64,000 nt of DNA. Origin: Notamacropus eugenii (lineage: Eukaryota; Chordata; Mammalia; Diprotodontia; Macropodidae). The notes under the pieces are model-generated. The model had not been told where the DNA came from, did no database searches, and saw nothing but the letters and a program-made list of their open reading frames with translations. Both the position numbers and the translations under genes were made by a program. Each line of letters begins with the position of its first letter. Positions within the stretch are counted from its first letter, which is position 1. This document shows, piece after piece, positions 10,760 through 21,699 of this stretch. The stretch spans positions 2,879,501 through 2,943,500 of the forward strand of contig NC_092878.1 in assembly GCF_028372415.1 (NCBI RefSeq). Direction: 5' to 3'.

Positions 10760-11745
10760 GTTGATGTCCATAGGTTTATTAGGTCTCCCTACCTCAAGCC
10801 TCTCCTCATTCTAATCAATCCTCTACAAAACTGCCAAAGTGATTTTCCTAAAGTACAAACGTGATCATGTCACTCTCCAATAAACTCCATTGGCTTCCTA
10901 TTGCCTCTAGGATCAAATATACGTTCAGTTTGCTATTTAAATCTCTTCACACCTTCTGCCTTTTCAATCTTCTTACACAGTATTCTTCTTCATGAACTCT
11001 TTGAACCAGCCATATTGGTCTATTTGTTTTTCTGTGTACATCCTCTTTGATTTGAGTGCTGGATGAACCCCATTTCTTTAATGCATTCCCTCCTCTTTTC
11101 CATCTTCTGGAATCCTTGGTTTTCCTTCAAGATGACATTCCAGATCTACTTCTATAAAAAGCCTTTCTGGTCTCTTGGGTTTCCAAACTACTTTGTATTC
11201 ATTTTGTAGATATGCTGTATCCATTTGTATATGTACATATCATCTCCCTGTTAGAATGTAGCTTCTTGAAGGAGGAGATTATTTCACTTTTGTCTTTTTT
11301 TTTCTTCTGCCCTGCTACTAACTGCAGCTCTATTTTCCAAAGTAGTAGCTGGGAGTAACTAAGTGACTTGGTGTGACACTCCCAGGAATCACACACTTTT
11401 CTTTTCAGTTTGTACCCACTGCACACTCCTTCCCCTCTTGCTCTGGGAATTATAATCAAATCAACACAACCATTGCTCTGGAAGTGGCTGTCAGTTGATC
11501 AATTGCCCTATTATGCTGCTCACTTGGCAACCACTCCCTTATAATTGTTATTTTCCCATATGATTGTCTCAATTTTATATTTGTATGCCAGCATCGAGTG
11601 CAGCACTTGAGAAATGCTAAACCATTCCTCCCTCCCTCCTTTCCTCCCTCCCTCCTTTCCTTCCTTTCTTTCTTCCTCCTTTCTCCACCAACACTTAGCA
11701 TAATTCCTGACAAAGTAAACACAATGCTTATTGATTTGCTGATTA
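10760..11745 (+). mobile_element. L2 LINE 3' region, split by an unidentified insertion
   Basis: 'tgccaaagtgattttcctaaagtac', 'ggcttcctattgcctctaggatcaaa' and 'gttagaatgtagcttcttgaagg' belong to one L2. Its 3' end ('cacttagcataattcctgac...attgatttgctga') resumes only at about 11690. The piece between, about 11305-11690, is foreign to L2. Confidence 0.75.
11305..11690. mobile_element. Unidentified insertion within L2
   Basis: About 385 bp separate 'cacttttgtctttt' from 'caacacttagcata', which are adjacent in L2. It begins with a T-run and ends in a CCTCC/TTCC pyrimidine tract (11630-11685), as a reversed retroelement with a poly(A) end might. I do not recognise its body. Confidence 0.4.
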
Positions 11746-11995
11746 ATAGTAGATACTGGGGATACAAATAGAAAATAAAAATCACTGTGCCTGACACATA
11801 GGAGGTGGGTGATTTGTAAATATTTGTTGACCTATTAACCCATTCCCACCCTCAAATAATTTACATTCTACTGGGGGACATATGTGTAAATAAGTAAATA
11901 TGTGGAAAGTGATTTGCAAAGGATCAGAGCTCTAACAAATAGGGGGATTAGGAAAGGCTTCCAACAGGAAGCTCAGCATGGGAACTGGGGAGGGT
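11746..11995 (-). mobile_element. L2 LINE pieces, rearranged
   Basis: Reversed L2 sequence ('tactggggatacaaatag', then 'acattctactgggggac') is interrupted at about 11787-11842 by a plus-strand L2 3' end ('gtgcctgacacatagga...aaatatttgttga'). Confidence 0.55.
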
Positions 11996-12238
11996 GAACA
12001 AGAGGGAGAAGGAGAAGATGAGGCAGAGGGAGAAGGGGAGAGACAGAGCGACAGACACAGAGACAGAAAAGTGATGGAGAGAGACAAACAGTGACAGACA
12101 TAAACAGAGAGATGGAGTAATGAAGAAACAGACAGAAAGAGAGTGAGAGGGACAGAGATAGAGAAGATGTAAAGAGAGAGGGGGAAGAGAGGGAGGAAGG
12201 GAAAGAAGAGGAGGAGAAAGAGGAGGAGGAGAGACAAT
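11996..12238 (+). repeat. Polypurine (GAGA/GGAGAA)n tract
   Basis: About 240 bp, nearly all A and G, with ACAGA units in the middle. The leucine/serine-rich minus-strand frames over it are artefacts of low complexity. Confidence 0.93.
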
Positions 12239-13489
12239 TTCAATGATCATCTTTCTAATAGCATCTATTAGTGAATATTGAATTAATGTCCACTAGATGG
12301 CAGCTCAATTCCAGAAATGTCTGCCTTCTCATGGGGGCCCCTTAAAAAGTTCTGGGAACAATCTAGTTTGGTACTGGAAAAACTAAATCTGATCCCAAAT
12401 CAACCTCAGTGCCTTTCTATAGCTGGCCTGTCCAATCAAAGAAAAAATGGTATGTAATGAAGCGTTCAAATCATTTTCAGATACGGTTTTTTGAAGGATT
12501 TTGCCTAGAGACTATATATTACTATATATATATATATATATATGACTATATATTACTGCGTATTAAAGGGAGATTTCATATTCATAGTTTACTTCCTAGT
12601 TGGCTTCCATGATCTTCATTTGAAAAAAAACCAAGAAAAGACAATTTAAGTAGAGGGGTAATCATTCTTAGTGGAACTACTGTAGCAACTCAGTGTGAAA
12701 GATTATATCAATTATATAATATTCTTTCAGTGGGAGTTACCTCAGAACAAAATTATCTTGTGCCTGCGATGAGCATGGAAGTAAATTGGAGGCTGTGAGG
12801 TGGAGGAAGAATTAGATGGCTTATTCTTTGTCTTTCCCCATACAAAGGAAAATGTCTATAAGGGCAAAATAATATAGAGAAAGTTGAGTCTGTAAGTGTA
12901 GAGGGGAGGCAGAATCACAATCAGTGGGAATTAGTCAGGGAACACTGCCTTAGACAAGGTGAAATTTGTATGAAAATCGAATATCAAAGGAGATTGTGAA
13001 CTGACAGTTGGACATTCTAGTATTGAGAAATGACTTGAAGAAATAGTGAAATTTGCGTAATGCACATTCATTTATTAAGGCCTAATCCTTGATGAAATGA
13101 AGGAAAATATGACTAAAGAAACCTCATGCCAAATCTTACGCTAAATTTGGACAGCTGAGAAATGTATGATTTCATAGTCTAGGTTGCATAAAAAAACCAA
13201 AAGCATAGCTGGCTGGCAGCTCTCTCATGTGAAAATGACTCAAGGATGCATATCTTGCCTTCAATGGCACCCCTGCACGCCTACGTGTCTCCTTACCCCC
13301 ATCATAACCTTCTCTGTCCATACATGCCTATCACATAACCGAAGACTGACTTTTCACCAGCTGTGATACTTGACTATTCTCCCTCAAATGATCACTCTCT
13401 CCTTCTTGTAATTTCTTTCCTTAACAATAATCCAATCACTTTTCACATGTATAATGGGTATCATAGTGCTTACCTTCTCAACGCGAAGG
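12239..13489. other. Mostly unassigned stretch
   Basis: It contains the CTCF-like site and a (TA)n run at about 12517-12543. No gene or clear repeat is visible in the remaining 1.2 kb. Confidence 0.45.
12290..12303 (+). promoter_or_regulatory. CTCF-like motif
   Basis: CCACTAGATGGCAG fits the vertebrate CTCF core (CCAsyAGrkGGCr). Binding is inferred from the motif only. Confidence 0.4.
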
Positions 13490-13545
13490 GTTGGAGGGAG
13501 AGAGGGAATTTGGAACTCAACTTAAAAAAAAGAATATGAAGAAAT
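13490..13545 (+). mobile_element. L1 3' terminus remnant
   Basis: 'ggttggagggagagagggaatttggaactcaa' followed by an A-run matches the L1 3' end seen at 2840-3020. Confidence 0.6.
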
Positions 13546-14104
13546 ATGTGTTACAGTAGCTCGTCCTTGTTTCTAGGTAAAACACGTTCTTTGTAGATGT
13601 TGGATTTCATCACTTTGCTCATTCAAAGTCATCCAACGACCTTTATAATACCTCTTTTCTACCCTGATCCATCCATCATTTAATGGTTTAATGGTGTAAT
13701 GGTTTCTGTAGAAAGGCTGCCCTCTGGTGGTACTAGGCAATGATTCAGGAAAGCAACACTGAACTCATGTTACAGTAGGATGGCATATGTGCAATTCACT
13801 GATTCATTCATTGGTTTGGTCATTTGTCTGTCTATCTATCTATCTGGTTAGATTTTGAGTTCTGAGTTGTCTCCTTCCCTCCCTCCCAACACTGACCTAG
13901 AGAAGGCCAGCATTTCACACACACACGCACACACATGCACGCACACATGCGTACACACATACATACATGTACACATGCACACACAAACATGAATGAAACC
14001 ATGCAATGCATACTTCCACATACCAGCGCTTTCTCTGGAGGTGGACAGCATCTTTCTTCATAGGTTCTTGGTGGTGAATTTTGAATATTCATCTTGTTCA
14101 GTGT
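13546..14104. other. Unassigned stretch with a CA-rich microsatellite
   Basis: An irregular CA/CATG-rich microsatellite spans about 13915-13990. The cysteine/valine-rich minus-strand frames come from it. A TCTA run lies near 13828. Confidence 0.55.
13717..13730 (-). promoter_or_regulatory. CTCF-like motif, consensus match
   Basis: The minus strand reads CCACCAGAGGGCAG, the textbook CTCF core. It points toward the site at 12290, a convergent pair 1.4 kb apart. Confidence 0.5.
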
Positions 14105-14470
14105 AGCATAGTCATTCACAAATACTCTTTGAACATGACTACTGTTACCGTATATGATGTTCTCTTGGTTCTGCGCACTTCACTCTATTATTTCATACAA
14201 GTCTTTCCATGTTTTTCTAAATCAACTAACTCATCATTTCTTATAGCACAGTAGTATTCCATCACATTCACATACCACAACTTATTCAGTCATTCCCTAA
14301 GAGATAAGCACCCCTCCCAATTTCTAGTTCTTTGCTACCACAAAGGAGGCTACTGTAAATATTTTGGAACAGATAGATTTTTATATATCTCGCTACTAGT
14401 TAGGCTATCTTATGTCTATAATTCAGAAGCTCTACTAGAGTTCCATCAGTGTATAGGAGCACAGTGCCAA
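14105..14470 (-). mobile_element. Marsupial L1 3' region fragment
   Basis: 'catcatttcttatagcacagtagtattccatcaca' and 'tttgctaccacaaaggaggctactgtaaatattt' match the L1 3' sequence repeated near 50225 and 60575. Confidence 0.75.
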
Positions 14471-15229
14471 ACTTGCCCATTAGCTTGATCACAGAAGGCA
14501 TTGCATTTTGATATCCGTATCTGTCTGATATCTGATAACTGTCACAGAATGAGTCTCCTTTCGTTCTAGAGCTGCAGCATCACACCCAAAGGGCAAGGTC
14601 TCCAGCACTATGTGGCCATGTCTAGCATTGGCAGGGGTGAGAAAATCCCACTAACTGTAATGATCTGGCAAGATAGGATGAGATTTCATGGACATCCCTG
14701 ACCTAGGGGCCATCCCTTTTTCCTATTTCTTTCCACTTTTTCACTTTCTTTTATGTTTATCTCTTCTCACATATGTCTTATCTGAATTTGCACTAGGCCA
14801 GTTGGCCAACAATATATGTCAACACTAAAGTTTCAACGGAAGGGTCTATTAAGGACAGTTGCTAGAAAACACAGTTCCAAGAAACCAGAGGTTCTATATG
14901 TCCAGACATGGTCTCTTGCAAATATTTTTGTAAATATGGGTCTTTTCTGGCTCAACGGATGTGAACAATTTATTCACTTTTCTTTAATAGCACACTTATC
15001 ACCAAAAATTTGATTACCGAAAATTCTTTTCAGAATGCTAACATCGGTGAGAAAGGAAACTAGGCTAAGGAAGCTCTCTTCATATTGTAATGATGCCTAG
15101 ACTAGAGTCTAAGTGGGGTGACCTTTCTAGAGTTTCACCATTTGGTACATCTTGCTATTCCATGTATTTTATCTTGTTGAGGCCACACATGAGAAGCTGG
15201 TCAAGCTTGCTAACATGGTATTGGGTAAA
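14471..15229. other. Unassigned stretch
   Basis: No gene or recognised repeat is seen. A 65-codon frame at 14816-15013 has no recognisable domain. Confidence 0.4.
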
Positions 15230-15239
15230 AGCTCATTCT

Positions 15240-15362
15240 TATGCAGTATAATGGCAGGAACATTAAGCTGGGAGATAGAGGACTTGGATTTTCATCTCAG
15301 TTCTGCTAAAATGTGTGATGACTTTGGGTAACTTGTCTCATTTTCCTTATCTAAAGGAACTT
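15240..15362 (+). mobile_element. MIR-type SINE, decayed
   Basis: 'gacttggattttcatctcagttctgct' and 'actttgggtaacttgtctcattttcctta' are the head and core. Confidence 0.6.
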
Positions 15363-15370
15363 GTACAAGT

Positions 15371-15412
15371 TAGTACTAGTTAGTTACTAGTTAGTACTAT
15401 TAAAGTACTAAT
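15371..15412. repeat. TTAGTACTAG short tandem and inverted repeat
   Basis: TAGTACTAGTTAG repeats directly, and TAGTACT..AAGTACTA forms a short hairpin. Confidence 0.7.
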
Positions 15413-15439
15413 AGAAAAGAGGCTGGATCTGTGATTTAA

Positions 15440-15564
15440 TTGGTTTAGAGAACTATATGAGGAAGCTTACCCTAAGGGTGGCACCTTCTCTGAAACTTAT
15501 AGTCTTAGAAAGTTACCTAGAGTTTAAATGACGTGCTCAGGGTCACACAGTCAATCACTAACCT
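15440..15564 (-). mobile_element. MIR variant, decayed
   Basis: 'cttatagtcttagaaagttacctaga' and 'gtgctcagggtcacacagtcaa' resemble the reversed MIR variant also seen at 28205-28425. Confidence 0.5.
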
Positions 15565-15720
15565 CAATTAAGAAGCACTTATTAAGCACTTACTGTGTGC
15601 CAGGTACCATGCTAAGTGCTAGATACGAATCAAGGTATAAACATGTTCCTGACTTCAAGGAAATCACATTATGCAAAATGTGACAATATGGGGGAGACAG
15701 CATGCCAAACGTTGTATGTT

Positions 15721-15759
<39 letters not shown>

Positions 15760-16150
15760 GTATAAGTCAACGTAATCTCAGAGGAAAGACCTTAGCATTG
15801 AGTGGGTACAAGGTGAAGGTGAGGTGGGGAGGAGACTTCTACAGAAGGTGGGATTTAAGTTGTGTCTTGAAAGAAGCTAGAGAAGCTCAGAGTTGAAGGT
15901 GAAGGAGAACGTTCCAGGCATGGAGACAGAATACAAAGGCACTGAATTGGGAGATTGAATGTTATGTATAGCAACAATGGTAAAAGGTCGATGCAGCTGC
16001 ATCATGGAATTTGTTGAGAGGAATGAAAAGTAAGAAGACTGGCCACGTAGAAAGGACCAGGCTGGGAAGGGCTTTAAAAGCCAAACATGATTTTATATTT
16101 GATCCTGGAAGTAGTGATAGGAAGCCATTGTGGACACACATGTTGTGTTA
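15565..16150 (-). mobile_element. L2 LINE 3' region
   Basis: Reversed tail 'agcacttattaagcacttactgtgtgccagg', then 'cttctacagaaggtgggattt', 'ccaggcatggagaca', 'aagggctttaaaagcca' and 'aggaagccattg'. A 31-bp AC run at 15727-15757 lies inside it. Confidence 0.78.
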
Positions 16151-16284
16151 TAGAAAAGCTGACTATAATTGTCCTTTTCCTATCTGCTACTGAACTTGTA
16201 TTGAGAATACTGTCAGTGAACTTAAAGAACATGAGTTTATACCCTAAAACTTCTATTCAGATACAAAAGCTATTATTTTGTTGT

Positions 16285-16352
16285 TAAAATAAAGTGAAAG
16301 GGTTGGACTCATTGGCCTCTAAAGTTCCTTTAAGTTCTAAATCTATGATCCT
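16285..16352 (+). mobile_element. MAR1/MIR-type SINE 3' tail
   Basis: 'gggttggactcattggcctctaaagtt' and 'ctaaatctatgatcctatgg' form the characteristic tail. Confidence 0.6.
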
Positions 16353-16454
16353 ATGGAAAGAGAAGAAATATGATAATGAGGAAATTGATGACTGTCACCG
16401 GAACATTCCTATTGAACCTTATCAAAAAAGGTGAGAAAATAAGATAATGAAGGC

Positions 16455-16570
16455 ATAAAATTTTTTTTATTAAATACTTACTATGTGCAAAGCACTGTGT
16501 AAACAGAAATGGAAAACAAATTATGCTCTTCAGGATCCCAAATTCTAATAGGGAGAGAAGACATAAAAGA
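16455..16570 (-). mobile_element. L2 LINE 3' end
   Basis: Reversed tail 'ttattaaatacttactatgtgcaaagcactgtg', then 'caaattctaatagggagagaag'. Confidence 0.65.
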
Positions 16571-16779
16571 GGGTTCAGCTACTGGCACGTAGAAAGACCC
16601 AATGGGTGTGGTAGTAAAGAAGATGGCAATGAATTTTCTTTAATGTTATTGATAAAGAAACATCTGTTTCTGCTGTTGAGCCACTTTATGGTGCCAAGAA
16701 CTGTGATGGTGAGAATTTTTTTCCCGGTCTTTAGGAGTAGTAGCTGAGGAAGTAGGGGATGGAGCAGCAGTAGAGTTGT

Positions 16780-16930
16780 TTGCCAGAATGCGTTTTAAAG
16801 ATTACTTTAGACTCAGGGATTCGAAATGATTTAATTGTGGTCAGCCAGCTAGTAAGTACCAGAGACAAAATTTGAACCCAGGACTTCTGCATTCTGGATC
16901 TATTCTCTACACATCTTGCCCTTCGTCATG
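16780..16930 (-). mobile_element. MIR-type SINE head region
   Basis: 'ggtcagccagctagtaagtacca' and 'aaatttgaacccaggacttctgc' are the reversed head. Confidence 0.7.
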
Positions 16931-17004
16931 CTTTCTATTCTAGATTTCACAGTTGTCAGAGCCAAGGAGAGAAGGTAGGCTTTCTGACTTAGAAACTCTC
17001 TGAC

Positions 17005-17110
17005 CTATCACGTTATAAAATCCTTGAGAGCAGGGAGAATGTTTTCTTCTTTGCATCCTCCAGTATTCAGCAAAATAAAGACCCGTAGTCCATATTTACT
17101 GAGCTGAATT
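17005..17110 (+). mobile_element. L2 LINE 3' end
   Basis: 'ccttgagagcagggagaatg', 'tttgcatcctccagtattcagca' and 'tatttactgagctgaatt'. Confidence 0.65.
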
Positions 17111-17544
17111 AAATTGTGGCCATCGAGGCCAGGCTGCAGTAAAGTGCAAACTTTGCAAACAGGTATAACATTTGTTTTGCCTCATCCTCGCTATCAAATA
17201 CAAGTTAGTGATCTTGATTGGGGAAAAATCCTTTGCTCTAGTTGCCTAAGCACTGTAGGCCCAGCATGCTCTTGTCTGGTTTGACCTCAGTGCTAATGTT
17301 GCACCCTTACCTTACACTAATATCTGCATGATTCATCTTTTTAGGCAACATAGAGCATCACTGGGAAAGAAAAGGACAAGAGTGAATATCGGCTTCGTGT
17401 TATTAATCCTGGTAGATACAGTGAATGGTCCCCTGAATTTGCAATTCATACTGGGTTCCTCATGGATTAAATGAATAACCAAAGACTCAGAACATTCAGT
17501 CTGAAAGGACTGTATTTCAACTCCCCTTCCCCACCCCTTCATGT
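17111..17544. other. Unassigned stretch
   Basis: A 69-codon minus-strand frame (17333-17542) shows no domain. No repeat is recognised. Confidence 0.4.
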
Positions 17545-17695
17545 CTCTTTCCTTTTACAGGTGAACACATTGATGCCCATGGAGAGGAGATTACTTGCCC
17601 AAGGTTACAGATAATTAAAGACAGAATCCAGTCCTGTGATCAGTCTTCCAACTCCTTGGGCATTTTTTTCTAGTGCTTTCCCCTCTGGACCATAA
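17545..17695 (-). mobile_element. MIR-type SINE
   Basis: 'cttttacaggtgaacacattgatgccca' and 'cttgcccaaggttacagata' are the reversed core. Confidence 0.6.
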
Positions 17696-18579
17696 TACAT
17701 CTCACTCAGGAGCTAGTCTTTTCTAGGATTTCCTACATGCCAACTTGATTATCAAAACAAATGATTTGGTCAGTTTGGAATGTACTGTACAAACCCTCTT
17801 CCTCACCCAGGGTTGTTTTCTGTATTTCTTCTGAATTCATTTAAGGGAGGGCATAAATATAAATATTTTTCAATACATAGGAAAATGGCACTAACTGTTA
17901 GGTAAGATGCCTTCATCCGTGACATGTGATTTAACGATCTGGCACAATTTCACAATGAGATCTTCCTTATGGTTGAATGAAATGCCCAGGTGGTTATTAT
18001 TGCATGCATCTTGAAGCCCTGTGGACCATGCTCCTTCCAAATATGGCTATATAATTGGAGCAATTTCCATGAGTTGTTGCTCAATGTCTGTCTATTTCTC
18101 TAGGGATTCTGTCGGTACTGGGTCCTTTCTCCAATGAGAGTTTGATGGAACAAAATTCAGGCAGTCTTGGTTATTGTTGGGGCAGGCCATCAGCTAGCTC
18201 TAGATGTCAATCAGTAAGAAAGCTTGTAGTAAAGGTTAGTTAGGATGCTAAGGACTAAAATTCTTCAGTGGAAGCTAGGGCCCAAGTGGGATGGAATGTT
18301 CTCAAGAACGCCCCTTTCTCAGTTTTTTCAATGTCTAGCCTCATCAGCTCATCTTAATTCCATCTTCTTTCCCTTCTTCCAAGGGAGAGAAGGCTGCTAA
18401 TCTGCCTTGCTGACTTCTGGGGTGGAATTATCTAGAAACATTACCAGGTTCCATAGGGAAAGATGTTAACAGCTTCCTTACGTGCTTTCTGTTATGGCAC
18501 AGTCTTCATTCTTCCCCAGGTTAAGGGGAGTGACTGTAGGCTTGAACTTTTTATAGAGTTTTGAACAATATCAATTCCC
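17696..18579. other. Unassigned single-copy-like stretch
   Basis: No gene, RNA or repeat is recognised over about 880 bp. Confidence 0.45.
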
Positions 18580-20097
18580 TCTCCCCCCCAAAATCTCTCA
18601 AACCAAATAACCATTATCTTGTACCATTCTCTTTATGGAATGTAAAACCCCTGCCATCCTTCCTCTATCAGTGATTTTCAGTCTCTCTCTGCTGACTCAT
18701 TCCCCACTACCTACAAACGCACTCACATCTCCCCCATCTTGAAAAAACACTCATTTGATATTCTCATCCCCACTGACTAGAATCCTATAGGTACCTCCAC
18801 TTTCTTTCTACTCTTTTTTTTTTAAAAACTCTTTATATTCTGGCATCCAATCTTATTATTCCACCGAAACTGTTCTCTTCAAAGTTACTAATGATCTCTT
18901 AGTAGCCGAATCCAATCACCTTTTCTCAATTGTCATTCTCCTCAACCTGGCTTCAGTCTTTGACTTGTTGATCATCCTCTCCTCTTTGATATTCTCTTCT
19001 CTCTAGGTTTTTGGGACCCCTCCCTCCCTCCCTGCCTCCTTCCCCCCTTCCCGTCTCTCTCTTTCTCTCTCTTCTTCTCCTACTTATCTGACCATCGCTT
19101 TTTAGTCTCCTTTGCTGGATCCTCATCCAGATTATGCCCTCTAAATATCAGTGTCCCACAGGGTTTTGGCCTAGATCTTCTCTCTACCCTACATCACTTG
19201 CTGATCTTGTCTCCTCTCATGGCTTTAATTGCCATCTCTAAATTCCCTCAGCCCCAGCCTCTCCGCTAGCTTCCAGTCTTGCATCTCCAACTGCTTCTAA
19301 GGCATTTCAAACTTTATGTCCAGTAGGCATCTTAAATCCAACATGCCCAAAATTAAATTCATTATCTTTCTCTATAGACACCCTTCTATTACTATAGAGG
19401 GCAACACCATCTGCCCCGTCCCTCAGGCAGGCAACCTAGGAATCATTCCAGACTCATTATCTCTTACTATCCTTATCCAATCTGTTGCCAAGGCCTGTTA
19501 ACTTCACCTTTGTAACATCTCTTGAATAAACCTCCTTTTCTCTTCTGAACCTTCCCATCATCCTGGTCCTCATCCCCTTGTGCTTCAACTATTGCACTAG
19601 CCTTCTGGGGGGTCTTCATGCCTCACATCTCCCCACTCTAATCTAACTTCCATTCAGCCACTCAAGTGATTTTCCTAAAGCACAGGTCTGACCATATTAC
19701 ACCCCACCACCTACCTTAATAAACTCCAGTAGTTCCCTATTGCGTCTAGGATCAAATATAAAATCCTCTGTTTCACATTCAAAACCTTTCATAACTGGCC
19801 CTCTCCTACCTTTCCAGTCTTTTTATACCTTCCTTTACACTATGTATGCATATTCAATCTAGTGATCTGGGAGCTTTCTCAACATCTCATGAACAAATCA
19901 CTCTCTCTGGGTTCTGACACTTCCTCTGATTCTCCCTCTTGCCTGGCTATCCTCCCTCCTCATTTCTTCCTGTGGCTTCCTTTAAGTCACAACTCAAATT
20001 CCATCCTCTACATTTGCCTTTTTTAACCCTTCTTAATTCTAGTGACTTCCCTCTGTCAATTATTTCTTATTTATATCATATATAGCTTGATCATATA

Positions 20098-20645
20098 CAG
20101 TCAGTCCTTAACATTCTTAGGTTTCACATTCATGATTCTGGTTATTTGTGGCTTGGCCATTGATAATTAAGGGGAGTTTTTGGAGATTTGCAGCATAAAC
20201 TATGGAAAATCACAGATGACATATGAATGTAAAGAAAACAAAAAAATTTCTTAGTAAGTCAATACTGTGTATTATTAATCTATTTTATCATGTACTACTA
20301 TAAATATACATACACAGATTTATTAAAAACAGTTAAATTTTATTAAAAGTTTTAGTGCACTAAAGATCTAGGAGCTATACACTACTTACTCTCTTTGAGA
20401 ATGCTTCCTCCTTGTCTCTCTACCATCCAGACTCAGTCACGTGATTTTCTCCCATAGTGATCTTTGTGTCATGCACTTTTCTTAGGAAAAGAAAATTCAT
20501 AGGGGCAGCTAGATGGTACAGGGAATAGAGAACCAGCCCTGAAGTTAGGAGGACCTGAGTTCAAATAGTTCAAATTTGATCTCAGACACTTGACACTTAC
20601 TAGCTGTGTGACCCTGAGCAAGTCACTTAACTCCGATTGTCTCAC

Positions 20646-20682
<37 letters not shown>

Positions 20683-20923
20683 GAAAATCCAGAAGCCGTT
20701 GCTGTGGCATACTGTGGCATACTGGTGGCATCTTTGAAGACTGCACTTGAAATATTAAGTTCTCTCCTGTAGAAACTGAAACTTTTTTGGGTGACATGTT
20801 TTGTTTTACTTATTTTTTTGAGTTCAATAAATACGATCAGAATTATTAAAAATAAAGGTTTAGGGTGAGCCCTAAAATTATGCTTTTTCACAAGGGGGAG
20901 CGTGGGGTGTCTTATGCCCCCTT
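20098..20923. mobile_element. Unidentified insertion within L2
   Basis: About 825 bp separates adjacent L2 sequence. The left edge, TACAGTCAGTCCTTAAC, vaguely resembles pogo/Tigger termini (CAGT..CCCT after TA), but I find no matching right terminus. A SINE at 20501 sits inside it. A short hairpin CAAGGGGG..CCCCCTTG lies at 20891-20925, at the right edge. Confidence 0.4.
20501..20676 (+). mobile_element. Young tRNA-derived SINE with A30 tail
   Basis: It has the head (AGGGGCAGCTAGATGGTACA), 'acttactagctgtgtgaccctgagcaagtcacttaact' and ends in an uninterrupted run of 30 A at 20647-20676. The flanks carry an imperfect duplication: AAAGAAAATTCATA left, AAAGAAAATCCAGA right. It lacks the RTE-type tail of the 1411 copy. 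Confidence 0.9.
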
Positions 20924-21066
20924 GAATGTTGTCTTGCCGTTGCACTGTGAGCTCTTTGAGGACAGAGACTGTCTTCTGCCTTTTCTCTGAGCTTTTCTTT
21001 GTAGCCAATGCTTATCCCAGTGCTTGGTACATAGTAGGTGCCTAGTAAATATTTATTGATTGATCA

Positions 21067-21396
21067 GCATCTTTAAGGCATGAACCAACAAGGGTCGTGC
21101 TTTGTAGTATGACCAATCATGTGTCAGCCTGGACATTAGGGCCTGGACAATAATGCCAGAGAATTTGAGTAACACCTAATTAGAGTTTAATGGTGCTGTA
21201 CCTGAGATGTGTAAGCATGGGGAAAAAAATTTCAGTGATACAAGGTGGAGACCAAAATACAAAAACAATTTTAAATTGTGAAACAGAAATAGTCTGTTGA
21301 AAACAGGTAGCGATTTGTGGCCTAAGCTAATTAGGTCTTCAGGTAAGCTACAACTCCCATTCTGTTCAAAAAATTTTTTTTTAAATTAATGATGTT
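21067..21396. other. Unassigned stretch
   Basis: Nothing recognisable. Confidence 0.4.
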
Positions 21397-21640
21397 TAGA
21401 GGCAGCTCTAGGTGAATAGTGTGCTGGCTCTGGAGTCATGAAGACTGGAATTCAAATCTGGCCTCAGTTGTTTCCTAGCTGTGTGACCCTGGGCAAGGTT
21501 CAGTCTGCCCATTTTCTCATCTGTAAAATGGGGATAACAGTAGGACCTACCTCCCAGGGTTGTTGTGAGGATCAAATGAGATAATGTATGTTTGCAAACC
21601 TTAAAGTTTTATATAAATCCTAGCTGTAACATGTGCAACA
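21397..21640 (+). mobile_element. MIR/MAR1-type CORE-SINE, nearly full length
   Basis: Head (AGAGGCAGCTCTAGGTG), 'gctgtgtgaccctgggcaagg', 'tcatctgtaaaatggggataa', 'ttgttgtgaggatcaaatgagataatgtatg' and 'cttaaagtttt' appear in order. Confidence 0.85.
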
Positions 21641-21699
21641 TATTTTAAAGACCTTAAATATTAGCTGAAATTTTTCCCCCCACAGACTTTCATTATAAT

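Larger units (their letters stand above)
18580..21066 (+). mobile_element. L2 LINE, long copy with RT-derived sequence, interrupted
   Basis: 18580-20100 aligns with the L2 ORF2 3' half. 'accgaaactgttctcttcaaagtta' and 'ctcctcaacctggcttcagtctttg' come first. Then an open piece at 19316-19501 reads MSSRHLKSNMPKIKF, and downstream AGNLGIIPDSLSLTILIQSVA, the segment after the L2 RT active site. The YADD box expected near 19225 is not retained. The 3' end ('gagctctttgaggacagagactg...catagtaggtgcctagtaaatatttattgatt') resumes at about 20924 after an insert. The copy is dead. Confidence 0.82.

Noticed and set aside
20098-20923. Firm assignment to Tigger/pogo
   Set aside because: Only the left edge is suggestive; no inverted right terminus or TA duplication could be shown.
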